Shown here: positions 33,741-43,623 of the stretch, piece by piece | Layout: each line of letters begins with the position of its first letter | How positions within the stretch are numbered: the stretch's first letter is position 1 | From: Cloacimonetes bacterium UBA5835 | Lineage (GTDB): Bacteria > Cloacimonadota > Cloacimonadia > Cloacimonadales > Cloacimonadaceae | DNA: 64,000 nucleotides | Reading direction: 5' to 3' | Assembly (NCBI GenBank): GCA_002432865.1 | Contig: DJGX01000012.1 | Span: 38,246-102,245 of the forward strand | Translations under genes and position numbers: made by a program | The notes under the pieces: model-generated | What the model was told of the DNA's origin: nothing | Database searches by the model: none | Seen by the model: only the letters and a program-made list of their open reading frames with translations

Positions 33741-35204
33741 TTAATAAATTCTTTCTTCTAACCGCCATTGCCAATTACCTAAAGCAGTACCAGGAACATT
33801 CATTCTTGCTTCGTCACCTAAACCAAGAATATCTTGAAGTGGAAATATGATTTGTTGGCAACCTGAAGATAAGGCAATATTCCTCATTATGTTATGTATA
33901 TTCTCGCTATTGATCATCTGATGGATATCAGTTATTTTATTTTGTATGCAATATTCTTGCAAGTGCTTTAATGATAGTGAATCAGAAGGAAGCGACTCGA
34001 ACCATCCACGAATTGTATGATTATCATGAGTTCCAGTATAGAGCCAACGTTCAGGAGGATATTTTTTTACTTCAGGTACACTATCTTCGAAGCAAAATTG
34101 TAAAATAATCATTCCTGGAAAACCAAAACTATCTCTTACTCTGCATACTTCCTGATTTAGTATACCTAAATCTTCCGCAAGAAAACGCTCTATACCATAG
34201 TTCTTTAATAAAGTGGAGAAGAACTCTTCTGGTAAAGCAGGTTCCCAAGAACCGTTTATGGCATTTTGGGGAAGTATTGGATGTCCTTTTTCGTCAAAAT
34301 TTGGCTTTACCTGCCAATAATTTACATAACCGATAAAATGATCCAGTCGCAAAATGTCTAGATAACTTAGCGCCATACCAATTCTATTCATAAAAAGCTT
34401 AAAACTATCCTGCTGTAAAACATCCCATTTGTAAAGTGGATTACCCCAAAGCTGACCTTTTTCCGAAAAAGCATCTGGGGGAACACCTGCAAAATGTAAA
34501 CGCCTTCCCTGTTCGTCTAAATCAAAGAACTCAGGATGAGCCCAAACCTCAGAACTATCATAGGAAAGATAAAGCGGTAAATCGCCAACGAGAATTATTC
34601 CCATTTTATGCAAATATTCTTTAAAGTATTTCAGCTGTTCCGATAACATTGCCTGAGTTGCCGCTTTGATATTTATGAAGGAGGAATCCAATTGACGAGT
34701 TTTTTGATATAAGGCCTCGCTATAGTGTTTGTGTTCTTCATTCCAATTATACCAACAGCTATCGTCATAAATTCTGCTTAACGATAGAAAAGTTAAATAG
34801 GGCTTTAAAAAAAAGGCATTTTCTTCTATATAATCATCCAGATTATTGGTTAGCATCCAGTTGTCAGTCGCCTGAGCTAGCATTTTGTCTTTCAAGTTAT
34901 ATACTCTTTCATATTGAGTGATATTACTTGCGGGTATTTTTACTGCTTTCAGCATTCTTTGATTGATTAAGCCTTGTTGATAAAGCAGCTCCGGACTGAT
35001 AAAATAGGGATTTAAGGCAAAAGCGGAAAGAGGATTATAAGGAGAATTTCCATATCCGCAATGAGTTATGGGTAATATCTGCCAATAAGTATACCCTTCT
35101 GTTTTTAAATATTCTGCAAATCGAATTGCTTCAGGTCCAAAATCTCCGATACCGAAATCTGAAGGCAACGAGCTGATATGCAATAAGATACCTGTCTTGT
35201 GCAT
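33741..35204 (-). CDS. malQ: 4-alpha-glucanotransferase (amylomaltase)
   Basis: GH77 enzyme moving glucan segments between maltodextrins and glycogen. 487 residues with the nucleophile aspartate in DILRLDHFIGY, acid/base glutamate in FLAEDLGIL and third acidic residue in YTGTHDNHTIRGW; GVPPDAFSEKGQLWGNPLY is also diagnostic. It overlaps the holA stop by one base (TAATG), though function links it to glycogen rather than DNA replication. The iorA gene follows 27 bases later. Confidence 0.96.
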   Translation of the reverse strand: MHKTGILLHISSLPSDFGIGDFGPEAIRFAEYLKTEGYTYWQILPITHCGYGNSPYNPLSAFALNPYFISPELLYQQGLINQRMLKAVKIPASNITQYERVYNLKDKMLAQATDNWMLTNNLDDYIEENAFFLKPYLTFLSLSRIYDDSCWYNWNEEHKHYSEALYQKTRQLDSSFINIKAATQAMLSEQLKYFKEYLHKMGIILVGDLPLYLSYDSSEVWAHPEFFDLDEQGRRLHFAGVPPDAFSEKGQLWGNPLYKWDVLQQDSFKLFMNRIGMALSYLDILRLDHFIGYVNYWQVKPNFDEKGHPILPQNAINGSWEPALPEEFFSTLLKNYGIERFLAEDLGILNQEVCRVRDSFGFPGMIILQFCFEDSVPEVKKYPPERWLYTGTHDNHTIRGWFESLPSDSLSLKHLQEYCIQNKITDIHQMINSENIHNIMRNIALSSGCQQIIFPLQDILGLGDEARMNVPGTALGNWQWRLEERIY

Positions 35205-36205
35205 TATGCTTCCATAACCCTAATTAAACAAGTAATCAGAAGAATTTGAGAATCAGCAACCGAAAGTTTAAACTGTTGATCGGTTTCCAGTAAAATGGTG
35301 AAGATTTTTTCCAGCGAAGCTAGATTATAGGAACGGGACAATTCCAAAAATTCTTTTCGCTGATTAGGATATATATCACTAAGATGTTTGGATACGATTT
35401 CATTATCGGAAATATGTGCCTTTTTCAGCAGCAATATATGCCAGATGTTATTATAAAATTTCGTGAACTGGAAGAATATTTGCAAAAATTCCCAATTGGC
35501 ATTCAGCATCTTTTCCAATGCTTCTATAGCTTGCTTTTCCTGTTTTTTGCCTAAAGCCCGATAAAAATCTATTAAAGTTCCAGTACGGGTAGTGCCTAAA
35601 CTCTTCATAACATCTTCTTCTGTAATTCTATTCCTGCCGGTAGTTAAAAGGTCCAGTTTGTTCAATTCATTAGCAGCATAATAATAATCGAGTTCAATGC
35701 GGTTTATGAATTCTTCAATAGCTTTGATAGTCATTGTTTTATTCATATCTTTCAAACTTTTATCCAACCAGGAACGAATTGCCCCTCCATAACGAGGAGA
35801 TTCACAATTAATTATTGTAGAATGAGCTTTAATTTGTTTCCAGGATTCATTATGCAGGTCTATCTTTTCCGTTGCTATAGCTAAACTTTGAATTTCGGAG
35901 GGTGAAGAAAAATAGCTAGATAAGGTCTTCAGTTCATATTTGTTCAATTGTTCTGCATTTTTCAAGATCACAAGTTTTGCTGAAGAGAAAATTGTGTAAG
36001 TATCCAAAATATCTGCCAGTTCTGAGCTTTTAACATCGTCACCATAAATAATGAAAGTATCTATATTTTCCTTTTTCTTCAATTTTTTCTTGATTGTCTC
36101 TATCACTTTATCCACAAGGTAGGAATCTGTCCCAACAAGAAGATAGGAAGAGCCCAAATTAACATTTGCAGCAGCAAAATCAAGAGCGAAAATAGGTGCT
36201 TCCAT
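35204..36205 (-). CDS. holA: DNA polymerase III delta subunit
   Basis: Clamp-loader subunit that opens the sliding clamp. 333 residues from ATG 36205, which overlaps the uppP stop (TAATG); an earlier in-frame start at 36256 would lie inside uppP. The N-terminal AAA-like fold (SSYLLVGTDSYLVDKVIETI) lacks a functional Walker A, as usual for delta; the middle and C-terminal regions (DYYYAANELNKLDLL, FQFTKFYNNIWHILLLKKA) match the family. Confidence 0.88.
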   Translation of the reverse strand: MEAPIFALDFAAANVNLGSSYLLVGTDSYLVDKVIETIKKKLKKKENIDTFIIYGDDVKSSELADILDTYTIFSSAKLVILKNAEQLNKYELKTLSSYFSSPSEIQSLAIATEKIDLHNESWKQIKAHSTIINCESPRYGGAIRSWLDKSLKDMNKTMTIKAIEEFINRIELDYYYAANELNKLDLLTTGRNRITEEDVMKSLGTTRTGTLIDFYRALGKKQEKQAIEALEKMLNANWEFLQIFFQFTKFYNNIWHILLLKKAHISDNEIVSKHLSDIYPNQRKEFLELSRSYNLASLEKIFTILLETDQQFKLSVADSQILLITCLIRVMEA

Positions 36206-37020
36206 TATATACCTAATGCCAGAAGGATAATAGAGAGCAAACCTGCAATCCAACAATATATTCCAAAATACTTCAGACGGCTATTTTCTATTAATCTGAT
36301 TAAAAATGCAATCACCAGGTAGCCAATTATAAAAGAAGATACAAAGCCAACCAGATAGTTTTGCAGCATAGTAGAATCCAACTCAGTAAGTGCTTTATAT
36401 TCAGAAAGGTTACCTGCTAGAATAGCTGGAATGCTTAATAAAAAAGAATATTGAGCTGCATCCTTACGCTTCATCCCTGTTGCCAACGAATAAGCAATAG
36501 TAGTTCCCGAACGTGAAACTCCAGGTAATATAGCTATACCCTGTCCTATACCAATTATCACAGCACGAAAGAAACCAACATTTGAAGCAGGAATACCTTG
36601 ATCAACAAAATAATCGGAAAGAAAAACTATGCCGCCGGTAATTAATAAAAAGAAAGCTACTAGTATTGGCATTGCAAAAGCAGCTTTAAAATAATCACCA
36701 ACAAGAATGTATATTATAGCGGTTGCCAAGGTTGAGATAATTAGATAATATACTAAAGTTCTGTTTTTACGATGCTGTTCACGGTTCACTGTATTTCCCC
36801 AGCAGAATAAAGATTTGAATAATTCCCATAGAGTTTTACGGAAATAAATAAGAACTGCAAACAAAGTTCCCAAATGTAAGAAGAGCTCAAAAACTATATT
36901 TTCGCTTTCTCCCATACCAAAGAAATACTGAAATAATACCAGATGCCCCGAACTGCTTACCGGGATAAATTCCGTTAATCCTTGTATAATACCCATAATA
37001 ATAGCTTGAAAAAAACTCAT
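36205..37020 (-). CDS. uppP: Undecaprenyl-diphosphate phosphatase (UppP/BacA)
   Basis: Recycles the lipid carrier for peptidoglycan and other wall polymers. 271 residues, about eight membrane segments. Signatures GIIQGLTEFIPVSSSGHLVL (residues 10-29) and GVSRSGTTIAYSLATG hold the catalytic Glu, Ser and Arg. Active site faces the periplasm. It precedes holA with a one-base overlap and follows the deacetylase gene by 9 bases. Confidence 0.96.
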   Translation of the reverse strand: MSFFQAIIMGIIQGLTEFIPVSSSGHLVLFQYFFGMGESENIVFELFLHLGTLFAVLIYFRKTLWELFKSLFCWGNTVNREQHRKNRTLVYYLIISTLATAIIYILVGDYFKAAFAMPILVAFFLLITGGIVFLSDYFVDQGIPASNVGFFRAVIIGIGQGIAILPGVSRSGTTIAYSLATGMKRKDAAQYSFLLSIPAILAGNLSEYKALTELDSTMLQNYLVGFVSSFIIGYLVIAFLIRLIENSRLKYFGIYCWIAGLLSIILLALGI

Positions 37021-37029
37021 AATATACCT

Positions 37030-38319
37030 CTATAATATTTCAGGAACATTGTATTTATCAATTTCTGTGATAGGAACCAAAGTGAAGCCAGCAGCTTTAA
37101 GACGATTAATTATCCGCTTAAGATATTGCAACTTTTCAAAATTATGACAATGGGATATAGCTATAACATTTTTGTTGTTGTTGGAAAGTTCAATAATTTG
37201 ATTTAATTTTGCATCCATAGTCGATTGACTGATATTAGGAGAATCGAGAAATAGATCATTACGATAAGATTTGATATGATACTTTTGAGCTATAGCATAG
37301 GCAATTGAGATATTTGTAGTACGGCTATCTAAAAAGAACTTGTTATGCTTTTTCAGAGTTGCCATAACAGCACTCATAACTTCTTCATCTGTAGTAGCCA
37401 AACTGCCCATATGATTATTTACTCCTTCACAATAAGGTAATTGCTCTATAAAGTGAGAAAGGACTTTATCAATTTGACGATCTTCATACTGAACTAAAAT
37501 GGCATTTTTACCAGGATTTACTTCTGGGTAACCAATTGGTTCCATGGGAATATGGATAATGGTAGTTCGTCCCTGTTCTTTTGCTTTCTCCATTGTTAAA
37601 ACACTGTAAGTTTCATCTGGTAATATAGCAAAACAGATTTCTTTATCCAAAGCCAGAAAACCCTCAAGCAGGTCACCACCGACGGGACCAAAATCGTCCA
37701 CCACTAAAGTAATTGTGCGTCTTGTCTGTTTATTCTTGTATAGTTCAGAATCATAGTATATGTTTATTTGATATTGTTTAGGAACATTCGGGAAATTAAA
37801 TAGTAGGGTTTGTTTACCAGGATTATCTGTTCCCTTGATGAATTTAGCTCCATTACTTTCCAATTCGCCTTTGAAAATCATATTAGCATAAACGAGGTCC
37901 ATAATCGATTTATCAATAGGAACATTATATATAGTATATTCCTCTGTATTACGCTTACGGTAATAGCTTTTGGGTATACCCAATTTGCCAATTGTGTTAA
38001 CAATAGCTACTTCCGGCGTGTTTTTTTCTTCTCGTATTTGATTTGTTCCAAGTGCTTTCCTATCTGATACAGAAGTGCTTTTCTTGTCATGTGTAAGGAT
38101 TTTACCTTCTTTTTTATTTCTTTTCTTAGATCTTGAAGGCATATCTTGTTTCTGGTCTACAGTATCTGTTTTCTTCCCAACTTGTTCATTGATTGGCTCT
38201 CTAATTATCACAAAAATGATAAAGCAAGCCAAGAATCCCACAAGAATAAATACGCCTAGATTATTGTTCTTTCTGCGGCGTTTAATTTTACGCAGTTTTT
38301 TCTTATGTGATTTGGGCAT
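37030..38319 (-). CDS. Divergent polysaccharide deacetylase family protein
   Basis: 429 residues: a very basic cytoplasmic tail (KKKLRKIKRRRKN), one membrane helix (LGVFILVGFLACFIIFVII, ~21-39), a charged linker and a C-terminal YibQ-like divergent polysaccharide deacetylase domain (~200-425). Domain motifs are TLVVDDFGPVG (the aspartates), HIPMEP, NNHMGSLAT and AISHCHNF, so the metal-site positions are kept. It is probably anchored in the inner membrane with the domain in the periplasm. Substrate unknown. It overlaps the upstream membrane-protein gene by 17 bases. Confidence 0.87.
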   Translation of the reverse strand: MPKSHKKKLRKIKRRRKNNNLGVFILVGFLACFIIFVIIREPINEQVGKKTDTVDQKQDMPSRSKKRNKKEGKILTHDKKSTSVSDRKALGTNQIREEKNTPEVAIVNTIGKLGIPKSYYRKRNTEEYTIYNVPIDKSIMDLVYANMIFKGELESNGAKFIKGTDNPGKQTLLFNFPNVPKQYQINIYYDSELYKNKQTRRTITLVVDDFGPVGGDLLEGFLALDKEICFAILPDETYSVLTMEKAKEQGRTTIIHIPMEPIGYPEVNPGKNAILVQYEDRQIDKVLSHFIEQLPYCEGVNNHMGSLATTDEEVMSAVMATLKKHNKFFLDSRTTNISIAYAIAQKYHIKSYRNDLFLDSPNISQSTMDAKLNQIIELSNNNKNVIAISHCHNFEKLQYLKRIINRLKAAGFTLVPITEIDKYNVPEIL

Positions 38320-39142
38320 AATTAGACCTTATTAGATTGGAAAAAGGCAAAAACCGGTCTACCAAATATTTTAATACCCAGATTATGGGAAAGAAGAGTA
38401 AATTGGAGACCGTAAAAGCACCAAATATAGCCAGTATATTTGTAAAAATATCACTAACTCCTAAAAATGGATATAACTTGAATTTTAAATCGAAGCCCGT
38501 AAAATCGCTAATACTATTGATTGCTGGTATAATAAGAAATTGTAGGACTATTTGGTATACACGAACTGCAAAAAAGATCACCATAACTATCAATAAAACA
38601 TAGCGAAAAAGCAGAAATTTATTATGCCTTGCCCAAACAAGAAAGTTCTTAAGCGCATGCAAATGGCTGTATCGTCTTCTATAAAAAGGAGCTAAAACCA
38701 CATTAATGAGATAATGATAAAGAATTAATATTGCTGTATATAGTTTGAAAAGCAGATATAATCCAGATTTTACCGTTCCTTTTATCCCATAGAAATAAGC
38801 CAAGAAATTTGATAAAGCATATATAATCAGTGCAATAAGAATTAAAGCCATTACGCTCACATTCAATTGAATTGTTAAATCAATAAACTCACTACCGGAA
38901 CAAGGATATAGTAATTTAATTTTTACCAACATAAAAACGACAAACGCCAGAATAGTAAAAAAAGCAAGTAAAGGAAGATAATGAATTCGAAAACTGATCA
39001 AACTGGTTGCAGAAGTGATCAAGCTATTGCTATCTATCCAATATACAAGAGTTACAGGTGCAATAAATACCTGTATCCCATTATAATCTCCAAACAGGAC
39101 ATTAAGAATTTCGCGTATTAGATTAAGCACCTTTAACTTCAT
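38303..39142 (-). CDS. Integral membrane protein of unknown function
   Basis: 279 residues with about six hydrophobic helices (~49-72, 93-115, 125-148, 173-196, 203-222 and 232-260) and no clear catalytic motif. I do not recognise the family; the helix pattern and short loops are reminiscent of Yip1-type proteins but this is weak. Its 3' end overlaps the deacetylase gene by 17 bases, so the two are likely translated together and may share an envelope function. Confidence 0.75.
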   Translation of the reverse strand: MKLKVLNLIREILNVLFGDYNGIQVFIAPVTLVYWIDSNSLITSATSLISFRIHYLPLLAFFTILAFVVFMLVKIKLLYPCSGSEFIDLTIQLNVSVMALILIALIIYALSNFLAYFYGIKGTVKSGLYLLFKLYTAILILYHYLINVVLAPFYRRRYSHLHALKNFLVWARHNKFLLFRYVLLIVMVIFFAVRVYQIVLQFLIIPAINSISDFTGFDLKFKLYPFLGVSDIFTNILAIFGAFTVSNLLFFPIIWVLKYLVDRFLPFSNLIRSNYAQIT

Positions 39143-39207
39143 TATTTACCTTCATTTTAACATTGTATTCTTTATTCCTATACATAGGGTATTTTGTCAA
39201 TAAAATC

Positions 39208-40686
39208 CTAAAATCTGTGTTTCAAACCAAGATAAAAATTACGACCTTGTGCAGGTAATTCTGAAAAAACATATTGCTTGCGATTAAAGAGATTAGCAAG
39301 TTCAAAATAGACTGCATAATTTGCTTCACGATATTCTGCACCTATATTGATAATTACAGCTTCAGGTAGATCATTACCCAAGTGATTTACAGTAAAGTAT
39401 TTCTGCAAGATGTCCAAACTAAAAAACCATCTGGGAAAATTGTAAGAAAAGCGAGAATCCAAGTTTAGAAGAGGACGGTAGGGTGCTCTTCTGTAATCAT
39501 CTTCGCTCAAATAGGATAGATCTAATTCCATTCCCTGATGTATATTAACTTCATCCAGCTTGAAAAACGCTTCTATTATAGTTAGATTGGAGAATATATC
39601 CGTATAACGAACAGTGGGAATAGAATAATTGATACTATTGATAAGTACAGGGCTGTCTATTTCGTAACGACTATTATTCTTGATGGTTAGATAGGCTAAA
39701 GTGAAATTCATTTTTTCGGGATATAGGTATTCTAAACCTAATTTGAAGTTAAGCGGTATTTTCTTTAGCTTATGTCCATCATCAAAAGCTATCCAGGGAT
39801 TTTCTTCCATATGGGAAAGAAAAGTATTGCTTTCTAACAGCGGTTCATTAGCAATACTCACTACACCGAACTTTTGAATAGGAGAACGATAAAGAAATTC
39901 TAAAGAAGGGATGAAAGTATATTCATCAGCTAATACACTAACCCCTAATCTGGAAATATTCATATACTCATCTTTAGCATTTGTAGATAGTTGGAATCCT
40001 ACATCCCCTTCTCTGGTAAGGATTTTCGCTTTTATATCCACTGGATCAACATCCAAGCGTGAGGCAAGATATAAATTTAAGTAGTTACCTTTATAAGAAC
40101 TACCCAGGTTTTGCTGGTATAGATAACTATATCCAAGTTGTGCAGAAATATCTTTTAAAATGAAATCTCCTATGGAAACAATGGGTCTATGATGGCTAAC
40201 AGTAAAATCTAAAAGAGTATTATCAAAATCATCAGCATGCGAGGAAACATTTTGGAGCCGAAAAGAGAGAGGAAGCTTAGAACTGAATTCCGTCCCTAAG
40301 AAGAGTTTATTATGAACAGATAACAGTTTCGAAACAGGAGAGCACATATCTAAAGTATAGGTTAGAGCATTTAACACTTCACTGGTTGGATAATAACTGA
40401 TGAAACTATTGAATCCATAATCTACATTACCTTCAAATTGAAGATAACATCGATGCTGCATAGTATAGCTTTCGCTTCTATTTTCGTTAGTAGAAACAGC
40501 TGGGGGAATAAAAGCAGGCAAGCTATCCCCCATAACAAGTGAATGGTCAAATAGTAAAGAATGTTTATGTAGATAGGGTTTAAAGGAACTCTCACCGCTA
40601 ATTGTTAAATCGGGAAGCTCCTGAGTTTGAGCTATCAATAATGAAAGAGTAAGGATTGAGGCAAGAGTTAAAAAGAAGCGTTTCAT
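39208..40686 (-). CDS. Outer-membrane beta-barrel protein (TonB-receptor-like barrel)
   Basis: 492 residues with a signal peptide (FFLTLASILTLSLLIAQ) and an alternating-strand pattern through to a C-terminal phenylalanine (FYLGLKHRF), as required for BAM insertion. The end of the sequence (AEYREANYAVYFELANLFNRKQY) looks like TonB-dependent receptor barrel strands, but at 492 residues there is no room for a full plug domain and no TonB box is evident. It overlaps the TPR gene by one base (TAATG), so the periplasmic TPR protein and this barrel probably work together. Confidence 0.75.
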   Translation of the reverse strand: MKRFFLTLASILTLSLLIAQTQELPDLTISGESSFKPYLHKHSLLFDHSLVMGDSLPAFIPPAVSTNENRSESYTMQHRCYLQFEGNVDYGFNSFISYYPTSEVLNALTYTLDMCSPVSKLLSVHNKLFLGTEFSSKLPLSFRLQNVSSHADDFDNTLLDFTVSHHRPIVSIGDFILKDISAQLGYSYLYQQNLGSSYKGNYLNLYLASRLDVDPVDIKAKILTREGDVGFQLSTNAKDEYMNISRLGVSVLADEYTFIPSLEFLYRSPIQKFGVVSIANEPLLESNTFLSHMEENPWIAFDDGHKLKKIPLNFKLGLEYLYPEKMNFTLAYLTIKNNSRYEIDSPVLINSINYSIPTVRYTDIFSNLTIIEAFFKLDEVNIHQGMELDLSYLSEDDYRRAPYRPLLNLDSRFSYNFPRWFFSLDILQKYFTVNHLGNDLPEAVIINIGAEYREANYAVYFELANLFNRKQYVFSELPAQGRNFYLGLKHRF

Positions 40687-43607
40687 TATATTCCCTCCAA
40701 AAGTTCTGTCAATTCTGTTTTGTCAGTTATCGTCAATTCGTTTTCATGTTGAATAAAAAACGCTTCCGCTTCTGTATATGCTCCCGAATCAAGAAGAGAA
40801 CGAACTATATAGTTTATTGCTTTACTACAAATATCTTTATGTTCTGGAAAGAGCATTACCACTTTACTTAAGGTAGAAATTGCCGTTTGATATTCTCCTT
40901 TTCTGTAATTAATCATCCCCATCACTAAAAAAGCTGTAGCATGATCAAAAGTGGATAAACTATAATTAATAAGGTGTTCTGCAAGCTGATTTGCTTCTTC
41001 AAAATGTTCAGTATAATAGAGCTGGCGAATGCGGAAAACATTTACTTCAGGGCAATTTTCCAGAAAGTCTATTCCTAGTGTCCATAGATGATCAAATTCA
41101 TTATAATTATTCGCTTCTGAACATTTTAGCATATTAACCCAAATTTCACTATTAGGATTGTTTTTATAAGCTAGTTTGTATTTTTCCAAAGCTGATTCAT
41201 AATTTCCTGTAATAAATTCGAGTTCTGCCCATTTCAGTAAAGTATCGTTATTTCTACTTTCAGCATACAATTCGGATAGCAATGAATCTGCCTTTGTATA
41301 TTCGTTCAATTCAATAAGAGCTGTAGCCATCAACAATTCCACATCTTCTTGCCTATATTGGGGAAAATCCTCTTTCATTTTCTCGGCACTGGCAATAAGG
41401 TCTGCCCAGAGTTTTTTGTTTGCATAAACTTTCACCAGAATATAATTCAATTCGAATTTGATATATTCGCTGAAAAAAGTATCTGGCAAAACTAGCAATT
41501 CCGCTAGAAGATCTTCTTTGTTTACATATTGTAAAGCCAATTCCAAACCAATTAAGGCATCCTGTATAGTTGCCAGTTGGTTATCGGTAAATTTTGTTTG
41601 GTTTCTGAACCTGGTTAAGATATTTATCCAGTCATTAATAGCTCTATCGTAATTACCCATATTATAATAGGTATTGGCAATATTGGAAAGCGCTTCCAAA
41701 AAATGCGTTGATTCCGGATATTTATCTATAAAAGAATTGTATAATTCCAGAGCCAAATGATAATCTTTAGCAGCATAAGCCGATTTAGCAGCTAGGAAAA
41801 GATATGTATCTGGGCTTTCTTTTTGCCCAGAAAGTTGTAGGTACAAAGCTGATGCTTCTTTAAAATGTTTCATCTGATATAAGCACAAAGCCCGATAGCT
41901 CTTCGCTTCTATTGTTTTTAAATTATCTGGAGCATATTTCTCTGCTTGTAAAAATTGGTCTATAGCTTTCTCATATTCCTTTTTTACCAGCATAATATTC
42001 CCTTTTAAGATGCAGGTATCATAGCTAGGAACTAAATTTGCTATATAACTTTCACTCTTTTCATAATCTCCCAGATAGTAATATACTTGTGTAATGCGTA
42101 AAGCAACTACTTCATTATCTACTTTTTTACTGTACAAATAAAGGTAATTTTCCAATGCTAGATTGTAGTTTGCTAAATAGAAATCCATCTCTGCCAAATA
42201 GAAAGTTGCATCATTACAATAGGGGGAATTTGGATATTGCTCTTGAAGCATTTGAAAGTTAACCTTGGCTTGGGTATAATCCTTTTCCTGAAAGCTCATA
42301 TAGCCAAGATAGAAATATGCCTTATCTCTTCTGCTGCCATATGGATAAAGATTAAGATAGCGATTGAATGTATCTTTAGCCAAATCGTTATTTCCAGATG
42401 CATAGAATGCTTCTGCTATCAGAATATCTATTCTACTACAAAGCTCGCGGCTTGTTTCATAATGGCGAGCTATTCCTAAATGTCTGATTGCCTCAGAATA
42501 GTTACCTGTATTATAATAGAAAAAGCCCATAGTGTAATATAATTCGGCTTTCATAAAGTCGCTGGGAGTTTGTTTCAAATAGCTGTTCAGCTGCTCAATT
42601 GCAGCTTTAGGATTCTTTTTGAATAATAGTTTTACCCTTTCCATATAAGCCGGAACAGAAATTTCTGGTCTAGCAGAGGAAACAAGCAAAGCCAATAGAG
42701 AATCAGCTTGCTTTTCTTTACCTGCATTTATCAGAACCAGTGCCTGATAATATTGAAACTGAGGAGATTCAATTGTAATTTTTTGCAGAAGTTGAGATGT
42801 TTTTTCAAAATCACCTATGTGCAAAGCTCTGCGAATTCTGATATCTATAATATCCAGATTAGAAGTGATATCCTCTAGTTTCTGCTCTTCAACAAATCTA
42901 TCAAAGTCTTCATAAAGTTCATTATCTAATAGATATCCCAGCCAGCTACCTATATATTTATAATAATAATCACTTTCAGGAGTTATTGCTTTCAGCAGTT
43001 CCAAGGCATCATCATCTTTATCTAAAGCCAAATAAGTAGAAAACAAGGAAAAACGGATACCCTCATTATCAGGAAATGCTACCATTGCTCTTTTATATGC
43101 CTTTTCGGCAGAATAGAACTGCCCTAAATGAAAATATATATCTCCTCTCAAGTTATTTGATAATTCGATATACACTGGATTTACTGTTTCACTATCCAAA
43201 CGCTGTAATATATTGAATGCTCTATCATATTGTTTTAACTCACTCAGGCAATAAGCATAATTCAACAAAATATCATTACGCACATTTTGAACAAGGTCGA
43301 TATTCAGTAAGAGTTCATATATTTCTATCGCTTTAGTGTAATTTCCACTTTCCATAGCAAGATTACCTTCAATCAACCTTATATAGGGTAAATATACCGA
43401 TTCTGGATAGGTAGCTTTAAACAGAGTAATTTCTTTACTCAGATTGTAAGCATCACCTGCATCGTAAAGTTCTACAATATAACGATATGCGTATGTTTCG
43501 CTATTACTTACTGCCAACAAAGAAGGGCTGCTCTTTTTTCCTACAGATTCAGCAAAACAAATACACATCAAGACAAGGCATAACATCATTATAATATATC
43601 GTTTCAT
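40686..43607 (-). CDS. Large exported TPR-repeat protein
   Basis: 973 residues: a signal peptide (IIMMLCLVLMCICFAE, cleavage near 20) and then tetratricopeptide repeats nearly end to end, with many repeats such as AIEQLNSYLKQTPSDFMKAE and AIRHLGIARHYETSREL. Repeats of this type act as docking scaffolds, here in the periplasm or at the outer membrane. Tightly coupled to the barrel gene that follows (TAATG) and 16 bases after the giant kinase gene. Comparable exported TPR proteins are common in the FCB group, but no specific function can be named. Confidence 0.85.
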   Translation of the reverse strand: MKRYIIMMLCLVLMCICFAESVGKKSSPSLLAVSNSETYAYRYIVELYDAGDAYNLSKEITLFKATYPESVYLPYIRLIEGNLAMESGNYTKAIEIYELLLNIDLVQNVRNDILLNYAYCLSELKQYDRAFNILQRLDSETVNPVYIELSNNLRGDIYFHLGQFYSAEKAYKRAMVAFPDNEGIRFSLFSTYLALDKDDDALELLKAITPESDYYYKYIGSWLGYLLDNELYEDFDRFVEEQKLEDITSNLDIIDIRIRRALHIGDFEKTSQLLQKITIESPQFQYYQALVLINAGKEKQADSLLALLVSSARPEISVPAYMERVKLLFKKNPKAAIEQLNSYLKQTPSDFMKAELYYTMGFFYYNTGNYSEAIRHLGIARHYETSRELCSRIDILIAEAFYASGNNDLAKDTFNRYLNLYPYGSRRDKAYFYLGYMSFQEKDYTQAKVNFQMLQEQYPNSPYCNDATFYLAEMDFYLANYNLALENYLYLYSKKVDNEVVALRITQVYYYLGDYEKSESYIANLVPSYDTCILKGNIMLVKKEYEKAIDQFLQAEKYAPDNLKTIEAKSYRALCLYQMKHFKEASALYLQLSGQKESPDTYLFLAAKSAYAAKDYHLALELYNSFIDKYPESTHFLEALSNIANTYYNMGNYDRAINDWINILTRFRNQTKFTDNQLATIQDALIGLELALQYVNKEDLLAELLVLPDTFFSEYIKFELNYILVKVYANKKLWADLIASAEKMKEDFPQYRQEDVELLMATALIELNEYTKADSLLSELYAESRNNDTLLKWAELEFITGNYESALEKYKLAYKNNPNSEIWVNMLKCSEANNYNEFDHLWTLGIDFLENCPEVNVFRIRQLYYTEHFEEANQLAEHLINYSLSTFDHATAFLVMGMINYRKGEYQTAISTLSKVVMLFPEHKDICSKAINYIVRSLLDSGAYTEAEAFFIQHENELTITDKTELTELLEGI

Positions 43608-43623
43608 AAGTTGTTTATTTCAC

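Noticed and set aside
36206..36256. Longer holA start inside uppP
   Set aside because: A TAATG junction at 36203-36207 gives a coupled start and a standard N-terminus.
39208..40686. Full TonB-dependent receptor
   Set aside because: Too short for a plug plus 22-strand barrel and no TonB box is seen; kept as a barrel protein only.
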